Positions 38,701 to 48,760 of a stretch of DNA of 49,500 bases are shown here, in pieces. The notes below the pieces were generated by a model. The model saw only the letters and a program-made list of their open reading frames with translations, ran no database searches and had not been told where the DNA came from. A program made the position numbers and the translations under genes. Location of the stretch: the NCBI GenBank assembly GCA_009746045.1, contig RPFO01000213.1:9928358-9977857 (forward strand), read 5' to 3'. The stretch comes from Mesostigma viride (taxonomy: Eukaryota > Streptophyta > Mesostigmatophyceae > Mesostigmatales > Mesostigmataceae). Positions within the stretch are counted from its first letter, which is position 1. Each line of letters starts with the position of its first letter.

Positions 38701-41700
38701 CCTGGCCTCTCATTCCCACCCTTTCACGTTTCAAAATGTGAGCCCTGCCGCTTTTTGAGTCGTGGGTTTCCATGCTGTTGGAGACATGATTGATGCAGCC
38801 ACAGGGCTGTGGCCTTGGGCCATTCTGTGCTGGCTTGCTCTGCCCCGCTGACTCTTCGCGCCTTTTCTTTGTGCAACCAGGGCCAGGCACAGCTTCTTCC
38901 CCGCGCTTACCAGGAAATGCTCAATCGATGCGTAGGCATGCCTTGAAAGGACCGTGTTTAAGTGTTCCCACTAAAAGATTGTTTGGTCTTGAAGATTGTC
39001 TCGTGATGCGGGACTACGTGTGTGCATGTGGATTCAGAGACTCTAGCCCCTGCTCTGGGGAATATGTTTGCTACCAAACCATTCATTATTAAATGATTGT
39101 GCTACTCTTTTGCGCTGCTGTTTTGTGGATACTTGGCTAATGTCGCTTGGCCCCCTCCGATGTGCGCCCCCCCCCCCTGAAAATAAAAAATGCAATCTGC
39201 TGCCCCCGCAGCTGCATCCTCAACCTGTTCACGCGCAACATGGCGCTCGCAGTCGACAGCTTCAAGGTATATTATGTTTGTGCCATGGGACTATGTTTGT
39301 ATTGATGCCACGGGCATGCCACGCACCAGGAAACCATCCGTGCGATCGCCGCTCTATGCCCAAGCCACGGACATGCCGCACCGCCCAGCCATGCAACCAC
39401 AGGCCGTTTGCAACTGCCAGGTGCCTCCCCCTCATGCAATCGCTGCCGCGCCTTGCTTGTTGACATCAAGGTACCCGCCTTGGCGCGTTCTTTGAAGTGC
39501 TATCGCTGGTTGTAAAGAGGGGAGTCATGCCTGCCGTGTGGCGCCGCTGGCTGGAACAAGAGCCGTTGTGTTGGCTGTGTGGCGCAGCTAGCCGGGCCCA
39601 TCTCAGGCAACATCCAGATGCGGGGCCATTGTCCATAGTGGCTACCCGGTACCCTGAATCTTTGCAACCTCTCATCCCCCCCCCCCACACCCAATACCCT
39701 CACCCAGAGCACCGCAGGTGGGTGTAGAATCGATAGCCCAGGCCCATAAGTACGTTGTGTGACTATTCGTAATACAGGCACTTGTGCAGGCACTTTTGTA
39801 CATTGTGTGAAGAGATCTTCGTTGGCACCGCCTACCCCACCCACCCACCCACCCACCCACCCACCCACCCACCCACCCACCCACCCACCCACCCACCCAC
39901 CCACCCACCCACCCACCCACCCACCCACCCACCCACCCACCCACCCACCCACCCACCCACCCACCCACCCACCCACCCACCCACCCGCTAACGCAGCATG
40001 CATGTGCTGCTCACATGGTGCCGCTGCACATGAAGCCGTATTGTTCTAGTGATTGGCCGTGGCATCATCAGCATAAGCAGCAACCACAAACGTAGCAACA
40101 GCATCTGCTGGACCTGGAGGAGTCCTCGTGGTCGCATGTAACTGTTCCACATGACCTTGTTGTTGGCGTGCCTTTGTGTTGCCTTGCCTTTGTTGTTACC
40201 TTGCCTTTGTTGTTGGCTTTCCTGCTTTGGAAAAATTTTCTTCTTAACACCACCTTCGTGCCCACCCCCACCCACCGCTCTACCCACCCCCACATCAGCG
40301 CGTGCTGGACCTCCACTCCTGGTCGCACGTCCCTGGCTTGTCCTCCAGCTTGGCGTCCACTCGCACGTCCTCTGGCATGGGCGGTGGTGACGACCTGTCG
40401 CCCCCCTATGTTCTCATGGAGCATCCGCCACTGGCCACGTTTGTCAACGGTGGGTGGCAATACTACCATGCATCGATCAGGGGTAGTCTCCTATACTACG
40501 AAATACTACAAATTGAAGTTTGTATTGTCATGCATTCTTTTTCCATTTGGAGGCGTTGGAGCGCTTGGGATTTCATAGAGCACTGCCTTGCTGTAACTGT
40601 ATGGTATGGACATGTCTATCATGCATTCTATCATGGTGCTGGTGGTCCCATGTCGTTGACTCGTTTTAACAGTAGATAGCTCAAGGATGTTTGCCTGAGA
40701 AGCAGGTTTGGGGCATGTCGAATGGCTTGGGCGTTTGGCGGCCGTATCGTTGTATACCGGGCGGGCTGATTCTGAGATGAGCTGGTGGCCATGTGCTCTT
40801 TGCGACTCGCAGCGGGGTCAATTGTTAGTATAGGCTGGGGGAATGATTCCCGCGAATGGCGTTGTAAGATAGTGACCGTTGATGTCGTAAGGGCGCCCTG
40901 ATGGCGAGGCAGCTGGTGAGGCGACGTGAATATATTCTATAAAGCGTACTACCGCATTAGTACAGCACTTGCTCACATGACAAGGTCTCTGCTTCCCTTG
41001 TATGTCTCTAATACTGCCCGCAGGCGTGCTGGCGGCGCTAAACGAGCTGCGGCACTGTGCGCCCATCGGCATCCGCGTCGCGATAGGTGCCACGCTGCAG
41101 ACCGCCGTGGCGGACGTGAGTACAAAGTTGTAAACAGGCTATTGCGACTAGCGGGGCCGTGGAGGATGTGAGCAGAAAGCATCGACAGGCATGACATCCA
41201 GCATGACTGTTGTGGGTGTGGGTAGAAAGTGCAGGTGCCATGGCTAGCATGGCCGTGGCGGATGTAAGTAGTTCCAGGCACTGTTATGACTAGCATTGCT
41301 GTTTGTGGGTTTGTGAGTAGTAGCAGGCATGACAACTAGCATGGCGGTGGCGGGTGTGAGTGTGAAGTTGTAAACACGCTACTGTGACGAGCATGGCGGT
41401 GGCGGGTGTGAGTGCAAGACTGTAGCGGGCCCCGTGACTAGCTTGCTTGTCATGGGGGTGTGAGTACGGAAAGGCGTGGCGACTAGCATGATTGTGGAGT
41501 GTCTGAGTGCACGCTGCTGCCGTGCCTATCTGGCCGCTAGGAGGGCATTGTGCAGGGTGGGACAACAGGGACATCCCGATCTGCACTACCAAGATCCGCA
41601 CAATCTACACAATCCACGCATCAAACACACTCCACAACCTCCCCACTTTCCACACTTCCCCCAACCCAACCCAAAGGATTCGCAAGGCGGGACTCCTCTG

Positions 41701-44669
41701 TCCCACCGTTCCCCCGTGGCTGGACCTGACAGTCTTCCTTTGGAGTTTGGACGGGCCATCGGGTCGTCCTTCACGTGTTTGACGTTACCGTGAATCAGGC
41801 ACGCTGTTCGTGCACAGGGTGAATAATCGTGGGTGAATAATGTGTTTTCTTCGCACACTGCCCCAGCAATGAACACATCGTCTCCCCACCACCACCACCA
41901 CCAACAACAACAACCCTCCATTTCTTGTGTAGTCAAGCTATGTTTTCTGTAGCTCTCCCCACTCATCTTGTCGCTATGAATCGAATGTTCTGATAGCACA
42001 CTCTCTAGCAGCATCTTATCTTCTAACCATGACCACGCGTAGCAGCAAGCACTTCTAAGGATAGCAACGCTCGCTCCTGTTCTGCCAGCGTGCTCTCTGC
42101 TCTTCTCCCAGCGCGCTGGTCTCCAGGACACGTGTAGCCTCTCTCTCCCATATCTCTCTCTCATGAGTAACTACAGTCTCTTCTCTGGTACCTAACTACA
42201 GTCTCTCAAACTTTTGTCATAACTCTTAATTACAGCCTCTCTATCAGTTACCTGCAGCCTCTCTACCTCTACTACTCTATAGCATCTCTGACAGCTAGAG
42301 TCTCTATTGTCTCTATAGCACCTCTCATCTGGTCCTCGCTCTCTGCTATCCTCCCCATTCATAGGGTTCTGGTCCGGTCGCACAGGTCCACGCACGCGTC
42401 CACGCACACGCACAGGTCCACGCACAGGTCCACGCACAGGTCCATGCACACGTCCACGCACACGTCCACGCACACGTCCACGCACACGTCCACGCACACG
42501 TCCACGCACACGTCCACGCACACGCACAGGTCCACGCACAGGTCCACGCACAGGTCCACGCCCACGCCCACGCACACGTCCACGCACACGTCCACGTCCA
42601 CGTCCACGTACACGTCCACGCACAGGTCCACGCACACGTCCACGCACAGCAACAAGTGTTATTCTTACATCCATTCAGAGAAATAATAATGATAAGTCTC
42701 GATTTGGTCCCCTCTTTTTCCCTCACCTCTTCTTGGGTCATCTACCATTGGTAAAATAGGGTAAGAAAAAAATTTCAATGCGACAACCAGCGCAGGTGAG
42801 AATTCCAAGAAAGGAACTATACTCCATCGTCCAGAATATTTCCAGGGTCACTCTATTCCTCTGGTCACTCTATTCTCGGCGCCGCGCAGGTGTCCAAGGC
42901 GCTGGAGCGCAGCTTCGAAATGCTCATGCTCAAGGAACCTGCGAAGCAACTCTTCGTCGCGCTCTGCAAGGCACTTGTGGAGGTGAGGGCAGACAAGTCG
43001 TGCAGGGCAGCAGCAAATATGATTTATGTAGGGATATACCTATACTAGTTTATATAGGATATATGGTTGTTCGAGGCAACGTGGTCGTGGAGGTGAAGGC
43101 GGACACGTTGCGCAGGGCAGCAGCAAATATGAGGGTTGCTCAAGGCAAGAGGCTTGTGGAGGTGAGGGCGCATACTTGAATAGAGTGGTTTTACAAAGTT
43201 TAGGACAACATGGTGCAATGGGGCCGTGGAGGTGAGGGCAGATTTGGTTGCACAGGGCACAGGGCACAGGGCACGGATGAGGCTTTTTTCCCGTGGCGGA
43301 GGCAGCTGCCGCGCCCCCTCAAATGGGGGGTAAAGGGGGGAGGGGGATGGACCCGTGCAGCGTAAGGCCCAAGATCTAACATTAACCATGCAGTCAAGGT
43401 GTTGAGCAAGCGTTCTTGTCTCTTGTCCTCTTGTTATCATTTTCTTTGGGGGGGTTGTCTTGTTTTGTCTCCCCCATTCCCACTGGCAAAACTGCAGCTT
43501 TTTTTTTGGGGGGGGGGGGTGCTCTTTCGTTTCCTGTCATTCATATGCTGCTTACAACTGGACGCTCCTGGCCGCTAGGAAGAAAGTTACGGATCACAGG
43601 ACTTTTGTTTTTCAGCTCAACCATCTATGTCTTGCTCTGAAGGTGAAGCCAGCCATTACTTTGGGTGCAATGCTACCCATTTCCAACTCATTCATCTCCA
43701 TCATCCTGAACGAGTCATCAAACATCGATAAGGCAATGGCGGGCTCGAGGTTCCATGATCTGAATCTTCAAGGTTTCAGGCCTGCGCTGCTTGCCTCATT
43801 TGTCTACTGGAACGTACATTCCTGTTCGTTTCATTCCTATAATTTCCTGGCAGCATTTTAAATGCATTCTTGAACATTAATTCTGTTCCCTTTCATTCAT
43901 ATACTTGATTACATGAATTGCTTTCCTTTCACTCATATTCTTTTCCCCCGGAATTCTCTTTTTTCCCTCCCCCCTGCAGATCGCCTGCCCCTACATCGCC
44001 ACCTGCTTCTCGCGCACCTACCCCGGGAGCGGAACGCTGCTCGACCTGGCGCCCGCCACGCAGCCCGTGGTTAAGATCATCGGCGCGCACGCGGCCCCCG
44101 AGGCCGACAAGCACGAACGAGAGGAGGTTCGCTCGGAGCGGGATGAGGAGGACGGGGAGGAAGACGCCGGGGAGGCAGAAACCACAGAGGCGGCGGGGGG
44201 GGGAGCGGGGGAGGTTGCGGAGGGAAGCAAAGTGGAGGGGGACAGGGAGGGGCAAGGAGAAAAGGGAGCGAGTGCGGAGAAAGGGGTTGACAAGGTGAAT
44301 GAGGGGGGCGATGGGGTGAATAAATGGGGTGATGGGGCTAAGGATGGAACCGGGGATGGGGTCAGTGAGGTTGAGGAGGATGGCAAGGAGATAAGGGGGG
44401 ACAAGCCGCCCCGGACGGGGGAGCCTCGGACAAGTAGTGACGGGCGCAGGCCTAGCGGTGAGGGGCACAGGCCCAGTGGGGACGGACGCCGGCCGTCATC
44501 GGATGGTGGGGGGGATGCGAGGGACGGCGTCGGAGGGAAATCGGCGGAGCTGGTGCGTGAGGGGGAGGGGGCGCGCCGCTCTTCGATGGATGGGGTCAAG
44601 CCTGGGTCGGGGAGTGCCACGCCAAAGGCGAACGGGACCGCTGCTGGCCATCAGGAGGTGGCAGTGTAG
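29779..44669 (+). CDS. COG8: Conserved oligomeric Golgi complex subunit 8, 14 exons
   Basis: Exons: 29779-29874, 30085-30237, 31674-31822, 32543-32620, 33323-33416, 34303-34377, 35279-35491, 36632-36718, 38229-38296, 39212-39266, 40299-40449, 41024-41115, 42890-42982, 43980-44669. All have GT-AG borders and matching phases, and sum to 697 codons plus stop. An in-frame TGA at 29767 supports the ATG at 29779. Family hallmarks appear in order: [118 protein letters not shown] and [12 protein letters not shown]8 bridges the two lobes of the COG tether, which captures retrograde vesicles at the Golgi. Known COG8 proteins have about 570-610 residues. The excess is mainly a C-terminal tail of about 200 residues rich in Glu, Gly, Lys and RRPSxG repeats. 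Introns make up 86% of the gene and are full of tandem repeats. Confidence 0.93.
32601..32690 (+). repeat. Tandem copy of exon 4 end and 5' splice site
   Basis: CTGGCGACGATGCACTCGAG|GTA at the true exon 4 border (32601-32623) recurs at 32659 as CTGGCGACGATGCACGCGAG followed by GTAC. The period is about 58 bp. Confidence 0.85.
33245..33345 (+). repeat. Copy of exon 5 start and 3' splice site upstream of exon 5
   Basis: GCAG followed by CCTCTCCGTCATCCGGCCGC at 33245 resembles ACAG followed by CCTTGCCGTCATCCGGCTGC at the true exon 5 start (33323): 18 of the first 22 bases agree, and both are preceded by AG. Confidence 0.7.
33418..33550 (+). repeat. Tandem repeats at the start of intron 5
   Basis: Three units of about 40-48 bp, each with GGNCNTGGTNACTGNTTGAAAT, follow directly after the exon 5 donor. 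Confidence 0.75.
34578..34676 (+). repeat. 14-bp minisatellite in COG8 intron 6
   Basis: Seven copies of GGCATGAGACCAGT and variants with GGGACC. Confidence 0.9.
35447..35572 (+). repeat. Copy of part of exon 7 inside intron 7
   Basis: GTGGCCAAGGACTGTGGCAT in exon 7 (35447-35466) is repeated in intron 7 at about 35550 as ATGGCCAAGGACTGCGGCAT. Confidence 0.75.
35800..35905 (+). repeat. Short tandem repeat in intron 7
   Basis: Repeats of CCATCCCTTGTCCCTAATCC and shorter variants. Confidence 0.8.
35995..36453 (+). repeat. 115-bp satellite-like tandem repeat in intron 7, 4 copies
   Basis: Copies start at 35995, 36110, 36225 and 36340, each with CCATCCAACATAGGCAAATG, an exact period of 115 bp. 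Only a few substitutions separate them and the last is slightly shortened, so the expansion is recent. Confidence 0.95.
36513..36540 (+). repeat. Decoy copy of exon 8 start with its own AG
   Basis: After CCCACAG the sequence ATGTGCACCTACCTGGACGT continues to GCTGCGC. The true exon 8 (36632) starts ATATGCACCTACCTGGACGT and continues likewise: one mismatch over the first 27 bases. It lies 119 bp upstream of exon 8. Confidence 0.85.
36701..36900 (+). repeat. Tandem copies of exon 8 end and 5' splice site
   Basis: GCTCGAGCACTGCATG|GTGGGTGGGTGCGGACAA at the true border recurs intact at about 36790 and in a degraded form at about 36860 (GATCACTGCACGGCGGGTTT). Units are about 65-85 bp. Confidence 0.85.
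37345..37430 (+). repeat. Repeat X 3' half in COG8 intron 8
   Basis: AAAGATAACGGCAGGCTCGA through TGCGCTGGTTGTCCCCTTGA, close to the copies at 22690 and 47880. Confidence 0.7.
37877..37942 (+). repeat. 20-bp minisatellite in intron 8
   Basis: Three nearly perfect copies of CCCACGCATGGGATGCTACC. Confidence 0.9.
38025..38212 (+). repeat. 8-bp minisatellite GCCCTCGT in intron 8, about 22 units
   Basis: A nearly perfect (GCCCTCGT)n array ends 17 nt before exon 9 (starts 38229), so it occupies the polypyrimidine-tract region of the 3' splice site. Confidence 0.95.
38286..38780 (+). repeat. Degenerate copies of exon 9 end and 5' splice site
   Basis: CTCTTTGAGAC|GTGAGTTTT at the true border (38286-38305) is followed by CTTTTTGAGGCGTGAGTTTT (38331), CTCTTTGAGACGCGAGCTCC (38384), CTCTTTTTTTGAGATCTGAA (about 38470), CTCTTTGAGACACGACTATT (38678) and CTTTTTGAGTCGTGGGTTTC (38750). 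Confidence 0.85.
39830..39987 (+). repeat. (ACCC)n tetranucleotide repeat in intron 10
   Basis: About 38 uninterrupted units. Frames through it (His-Pro-Pro-Thr, or Gly-Gly-Trp-Val on the other strand) are artefacts. Confidence 0.95.
41104..41510 (+). repeat. About nine tandem copies of exon 12 end and 5' splice site
   Basis: The unit is about 45-52 bp and starts with the last 12 nt of exon 12 plus donor: GCCGTGGCGGAC|GTGAGTACAAAG (41104). Later units start at 41156, 41206, 41252, 41299, 41344, 41396, 41445 and 41490. Examples are GCCGTGGCGGATGTAAGTAG and GCGGTGGCGGGTGTGAGTGT. Most end in GACTAGCATG and most keep a GT that fits the donor consensus. Confidence 0.9.
42375..42650 (+). repeat. 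12-bp and 6-bp minisatellite in intron 12
   Basis: Units of GTCCACGCACAC and GTCCACGCACAG with interspersed CACGCACACG. The Thr-His-Thr-Ser or Val-Arg-Gly-Arg frames through it are artefacts. Confidence 0.95.
42966..43265 (+). repeat. Four copies of exon 13 end and 5' splice site
   Basis: CTTGTGGAG|GTGAGGGCAGACAAG at the true border (42974-42997) recurs at about 43085 (TCGTGGAGGTGAAGGCGGAC), 43153 (CTTGTGGAGGTGAGGGCGCA) and 43223 (CCGTGGAGGTGAGGGCAGAT). Copies 1 and 2 also share GCAGGGCAGCAGCAAATATG downstream. Confidence 0.9.
43635..43825 (+). repeat. Repeat X copy in COG8 intron 13
   Basis: GTGAAGCCAGCCATTACTTT, TCCATCATCCTGAACGAGTC, GGCGGGCTCGAGGTTCCATG and GGCCTGCGCTGCTTGCCTCA match the order of the full copy at 47780-47960, with more divergence. 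Confidence 0.65.
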
Positions 44670-45327
44670 TGAGAGCACGTAGATGAAATCACGTGACTGC
44701 GATTCAAGTTTGTGATGGGCATGAGCCGGTTGGGCAGGGGGCAGCCTATGAGGTGGATGCTTTAGGAGCTGGCAGCCACTTCATATCAAAAGCTTCCAAA
44801 CATTTGGCTTGAACTGGGGTACATGCTTCAGGTGGAAACGATTTTAGTGCGATTGTCAAGCTTGCCATGTTTTGGCCACAGACTACATAAATTTAGGCCT
44901 GGTATTTCTGTATCGTTTTTTAATTACGCCAACAGCTAATTAATTCATTACACGTGGTCGCATTAGGGAGCCGCAGAGCTCCGCATTATTAACCCTCGAA
45001 TTAGTGCCAACAGGAAGTACTATACAGTGCCCACGCTGGCTCCGCACTCAGCTAGCCTCCGATGGCAGTCCGAGCAGCCAACGAAACCGCGTTTTTTGCG
45101 TCCGAGCTCAGTCAGTTTATTCCCACACCGATAAATCTGACAGAGTTATATTTATTAAAGACAACTTCCACTTCATAGTGGAGCCAAATTGGCTGGTCCG
45201 GCCGAGCAATTAACTATAACCTGCATTTTAGTGTTCTGCAATTAAGCTGGATTGGGCATATCAAAGAGACAACCAGCGGAGTGGATTGGGCATATAGCTA
45301 GCTGCTTGATAAAGCTAGCTTGGGTTG
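44670..45327. other. COG8 3' flank, no gene
   Basis: No TGTAA was seen within 600 nt after the COG8 stop. The first I found is at 45455-45459, inside repeats. A diverged stem-loop module (GCATTAGGGAGCCGCAGAGC) with TTAATTAA-type sequence lies at about 44935-45000, and an ORF1-element 5' UTR-like piece (TTTTTTGCGTCCGAGCTCAG) at about 45095. Confidence 0.4.
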
Positions 45328-45460
45328 TGGGTGAACCCTGGGTATGCCCTTAAAAACCGCGCTCAGGTTCCGGGAGAGGCCTTTATATTCTCCCAACCCG
45401 GGTGCCTCTAATTGACTTCCAAGCCTATCTGTGGCCACTGGACCAATTTTAACATGTAAG
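45328..45460 (+). repeat. Dispersed repeat Y, copy 2
   Basis: GTGAACCCTGGGTATGCCCT, AGGCCTTTATATTC, GGGTGCCTCTAATTGACTTC, CAAGCCTATCTGTGG and CTGGACCA run parallel to 16388-16520. Confidence 0.65.
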
Positions 45461-45469
45461 ATCGTTGAG

Positions 45470-45600
45470 TTGAATTCAATTAAATTGGAACATATCTCCG
45501 TTGGGAGTACATGTAGCACGTTTCCCTGAGAAGGGGCATATGGCTTTTGATATACAGTCTGGGCTACTTCCTGCAAGGGTAGGGTGTAAACTACACCTGC
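45470..45600 (-). repeat. Solo LINE-type 3' end, inverted relative to the one in NBR1 intron 3
   Basis: Reverse complement of 26680-26806 with few changes, including CTCCGTTGGGAG and the TTAAATTGAATT-type tail. It sits just upstream of, and partly interrupts, the plus-strand LINE fragment. Confidence 0.65.
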
Positions 45601-46480
45601 TCTCGCCGTACCTGTTCTCGCCGTACCTGTTTATTATTACAGTGGATTATGTTATGCACCAGGCACGTGCCCGCTTTGCTAGCAGTGAGGCCATGCCCCT
45701 GGCCTAGTGATCACGAACGAGCTTGGGGAAGGGGGGGCGACCATGACCGGCAGGATTTCCTAGCTGACCTCATTTATGCCGACGACATCACGCTCATCGA
45801 GAGGCCGGAGTCTGCCCAACTTTGGCTGGAGGTTGCCTGGCGCTCGAGGCTCGGGCGGTTGGTCTAGAAATCAGCCGGTCCAAAATGGAGGCCCTGGCTC
45901 TCGGAATGGCCGGGCCCCCGCCCACACTCCGCCTCTTAGACGACACCGCGGTCAACTACCCTACTTCAGGCCGCTTCAAGCTGCTCGGCAGTTGGCTTCC
46001 CGACTCTGAGGACGACCTGACGACAGGGATCGGCATGGCGTGGGCGCTACTCCATGACCACTGCCGCTGGTGGAGCAAACCCGCCCTACCCCGGATCCAT
46101 CGTCAAGCGTGACCTCTTCAAGGTCGTCATTCTGACGATCCTGACCTACGGCGCCGAGACCTGGACACTGACGCAGGAGCTGGAGCAGCGCCTCGACGGC
46201 AACGTCACCACTTGAGATGCTGCGCACTAGGCCCCGGCTTAACATCCCCTTTGGTTTGCACATTAGTAATGAGGATTTGTACACTGATTTGCCCTATGTT
46301 TCCCACATTCTTAGGCTCAGGCGCCTGGGCCTAGCCGGGCACCTGGCCCGCACAGATCAGGTGGACACATCAGATAGACTAGCTGGCACTGGTCAAGGCC
46401 GCCAGCCTGGGCGTTATGTCCTCACCTGGCGTGCCCCAGGCCGCGCGCGGCAGGGCCGCTGGCGCCACTGTACCCGTGGA
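45600..46480 (+). mobile_element. 5'-truncated LINE copy (second subfamily)
   Basis: The plus strand reads LSPYLFIITVDYVMHQARAR (RT motif B end), DLIYADDITLIERPESAQLW (motif C, YADD), LEARAVGLEIS, RFKLLGSWLPDSEDDL, LFKVVILTILTYGAETWTL and RRLGLAGHLARTDQVDTSDR. Frames break several times. A 15-bp piece (CTCGCCGTACCTGTT) is tandemly repeated at about 45602-45631. The closest relatives in the window are 11005-12255 and 15000-15325. Confidence 0.75.
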
Positions 46481-46499
46481 CTTTTCGTGATAGACTCGG

Positions 46500-47374
46500 C
46501 ATAGACATGTGCTGCACTAGACGTGACGGGCTCGATCACACCCGGGCAGCCTCCTGGTTGGTCTGTACATAATACGGAGGCAGATGGTACGCAAGGATAG
46601 ATGGCAAGTGGTGATGAAGGAGACCGGCCCCCAAGTCTGTGGGGGCTCGATCCACGTGTAACCGCGTATGGCATTCATAGCGATTCGGGCCGTGGTGCCC
46701 ACAACCCTGTAACTAGGACCTAGAAAGCTTACATCATCCATTCCATCCCATGTTCCCCTCCAACTGAGGACTTATGCTCATGTGACGCAGTCAAGTGTCT
46801 AGATATTAGTTAATTAGTCAATTAATTAATTATAATTAATTAATTAATTAATTAATTACACCGGCCTGCTCAGGGTGGGCACAAAGTGCACCTGCACCAC
46901 CATGATGTATCATACCCAAAGGCCTGGCACGGGGTGGGAGATTATTATGGCTAGGCAATGGCTCTAGGGCATGGCGTCTCAGCAGAGAGCAACTCTCTGC
47001 ATGGGCAAAGCGTGACTCAATAGTGTTATGCATCATCCGGTGTGGAGCCCATGCAGTCACGTGTCTATTAATTAATTAATGAATTAATCATCCGGTGTGG
47101 AGCCCATCATAGGCACACATGTACATTAATTAATTAATTAATTGATTAATTAATTAGACTCGTGCTCCCGTTGGGGAGTCACGGAGCATTAACCCCGATG
47201 GATGGATGCACAAGTACATGGCTATATAGTCACGTGATATAGACACGTGAGTAGTACTCCTACACACAGATCTCGAGTGATTTATCTAGTACCAAATCCG
47301 AAAGGCTTGCATCACTCCCCGGACAGGAGAACTTTTGCGGATGACTGTAGGTGTAAGTTGGCGATGCCATGGTA
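46500..47374. repeat. Microsatellites and short dispersed modules, no gene
   Basis: Contains long (TTAA/ATTA)n tracts at 46808-46857, 47060-47085, 47125-47155 and the module TCATCCGGTGTGGAGCCCAT twice (about 47033 and 47087). The stem-loop module GACTCGTGCTCCCGTTGGGG stands at 47157. A segment near 46970-47030 matches 16540-16620 in reverse complement. Confidence 0.55.
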
Positions 47375-47379
47375 TCCGG

Positions 47380-47455
47380 AGACGTCCGTCCTATAGTCAG
47401 CAAAATTGGTGCGAGAGGTCCCCAGTTCGATTCCGGTCGGATTCATTTGCAGATC
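47380..47455 (+). other. tRNA-like remnant (A-box and T-arm) without anticodon arm
   Basis: CCTATAGTCAGCAAAATTGG resembles a tRNA A box, and CCCAGTTCGATTCCGGTCGG resembles the T arm (loop TTCGATT). Only about 15 nt separate them, too few for an anticodon arm, and no acceptor stem forms. It is best read as a piece of a tRNA-derived SINE or a tRNA pseudogene. Confidence 0.35.
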
Positions 47456-47639
47456 GCGTTTTCCGCGTTTTCCGCGGCCTGGCACTGAACGCAAAGGTTT
47501 TCACCTTTGCGGAGTGTCTGATCAGAATATAGTGCTTATTCATCGTCTGGTGTGCATGGGGGTCTCACCTCCATCCATCCAGCAAGGGAACTAATTAATT
47601 AATTAATTAATTAGACTCGTGCTCCCGTTGGGGAGTCAG

Positions 47640-47960
47640 CAAGGGAATACGTGCTACATGATCTCCCAACGGAGTCATCAGTGTTATAATTTATAATTTA
47701 ATTTGATTTAATCGTCTGGTGGGGGGGCCATAATCGTCTGGTGGGGGGGGTTTCCGGCCCCACCGTCTAGGTCATCTAGTCGCTCTACACGTAAGCCAGC
47801 CATAATTTCAGTGCACAAGGATACACATTTCCATCACCATTCATCTTCATCATCCTGAACGACTCGAACACGCGGACAAGATAACGGCAGGCTCGAGCTA
47901 CCATGGTCCGGATTCTCCCGATTTCTGGCCTGCGCTGGTTGTCTCCTTGATAATAGGCAT
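47640..47960 (+). repeat. LINE 3' tail joined to full repeat X
   Basis: ACGTGCTACATGATCTCCC, AACGGAG, TTATAATTTATAATTTAATT, then GTAAGCCAGCCATAATTTCA and the complete repeat X ending TGGTTGTCTCCTTGATAATA. Same composite as 12256-12480. Confidence 0.65.
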
Positions 47961-48059
47961 ACATGTACAAGGCCACGTTGGCTAGGCCTTACCTTTCTAC
48001 ACTAGTACACTACTACTGCTATAGTCCCCTCGGCTGCCGGATGTGGCTGAGCGGGTGCT

Positions 48060-48760
48060 GGGGCAGCTGGGGTCGCTTTCCAGGGCTTAAGTGGCCGACG
48101 TGGATGACCGCCCCCTTCCAGCTAGTACACCGGCTTCCCCACCGCGGTATGCCGGAGCTGCATGGAGGTAGGTCGGCCATAGGTCCCGCCGCCGTTGTTG
48201 CTGCGCCAGGGTCAAGTCAACGTCCAAGGTGTAGTGAGTCTTCTCGAGCCGCTTGCTGCGTCTAAGGATCGAAATCTTGTCCGCCGGGTTCTCAAAGATG
48301 AGCAGCCGCGGACGCATCCCGCCTTACCCCGCGAGCAGGGAAGGCGATCGTGGGCCTCCATCTTGATCTCAGCAATGAGGCCCATGCGGCCAAGGATTTC
48401 GTTCTCAAACGCCTGAGCTGTTCTCACCTTCAACCAGGTCGAAGTTCTTGACGATGACGTTAAGCTAGGCTGCGCTTGTTGAGCTCGGGCTCCTCGCGGA
48501 GGTCGTGCGTTAATTTGCTGCTTAAGCTGTGCCGCAATGGTGGAGGCGGTGGAGGTGGTATGGCCGGTGCTTCAGCATGTCCGCCCAGGTCTGGTGGGGA
48601 GGAACATCGCCTGCTGGGCCAGCAGGGGCTGGCTAGGCGGCAATGTCCTTCACCTGGCCTGGGCGGTGAGGCCTGCGGTGTTTTGCAGGCACTCGATGGC
48701 GATGGCGTTGTCCTAGCTGGAGGCGCTTGTCAATGTCACGGAGCTGTGCGGTGAATTAAT
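48060..48760 (-). mobile_element. ORF1-only retroelement, copy F (partial)
   Basis: On the minus strand: coiled coil near 48740-48660 (nearly the sequence of copy B), linker, then an RRM-like part with IFENPADKISILRRSKRL (about 48300-48245). The start of the C-terminal domain follows (LDVDLTLAQQQRRRDLWPTY, about 48235-48170). The frame is broken in several places. Its coiled-coil sequence groups it with copy B. Confidence 0.55.

Noticed and set aside
39672-40049. Gly-Gly-Trp-Val and His-Pro-Pro-Thr repeat proteins
   Set aside because: Frames through the (ACCC)n microsatellite in COG8 intron 10.
42192-42741. Val-Arg-Gly-Arg or Cys-Ala-Trp-Thr repeat proteins
   Set aside because: Frames through the intron 12 minisatellite. 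No start context and no conservation to point to.
44018-44620. 200-codon minus-strand Pro/Ser-rich frame
   Set aside because: Antisense to the low-complexity tail of COG8 exon 14, which is in phase with the preceding exons.
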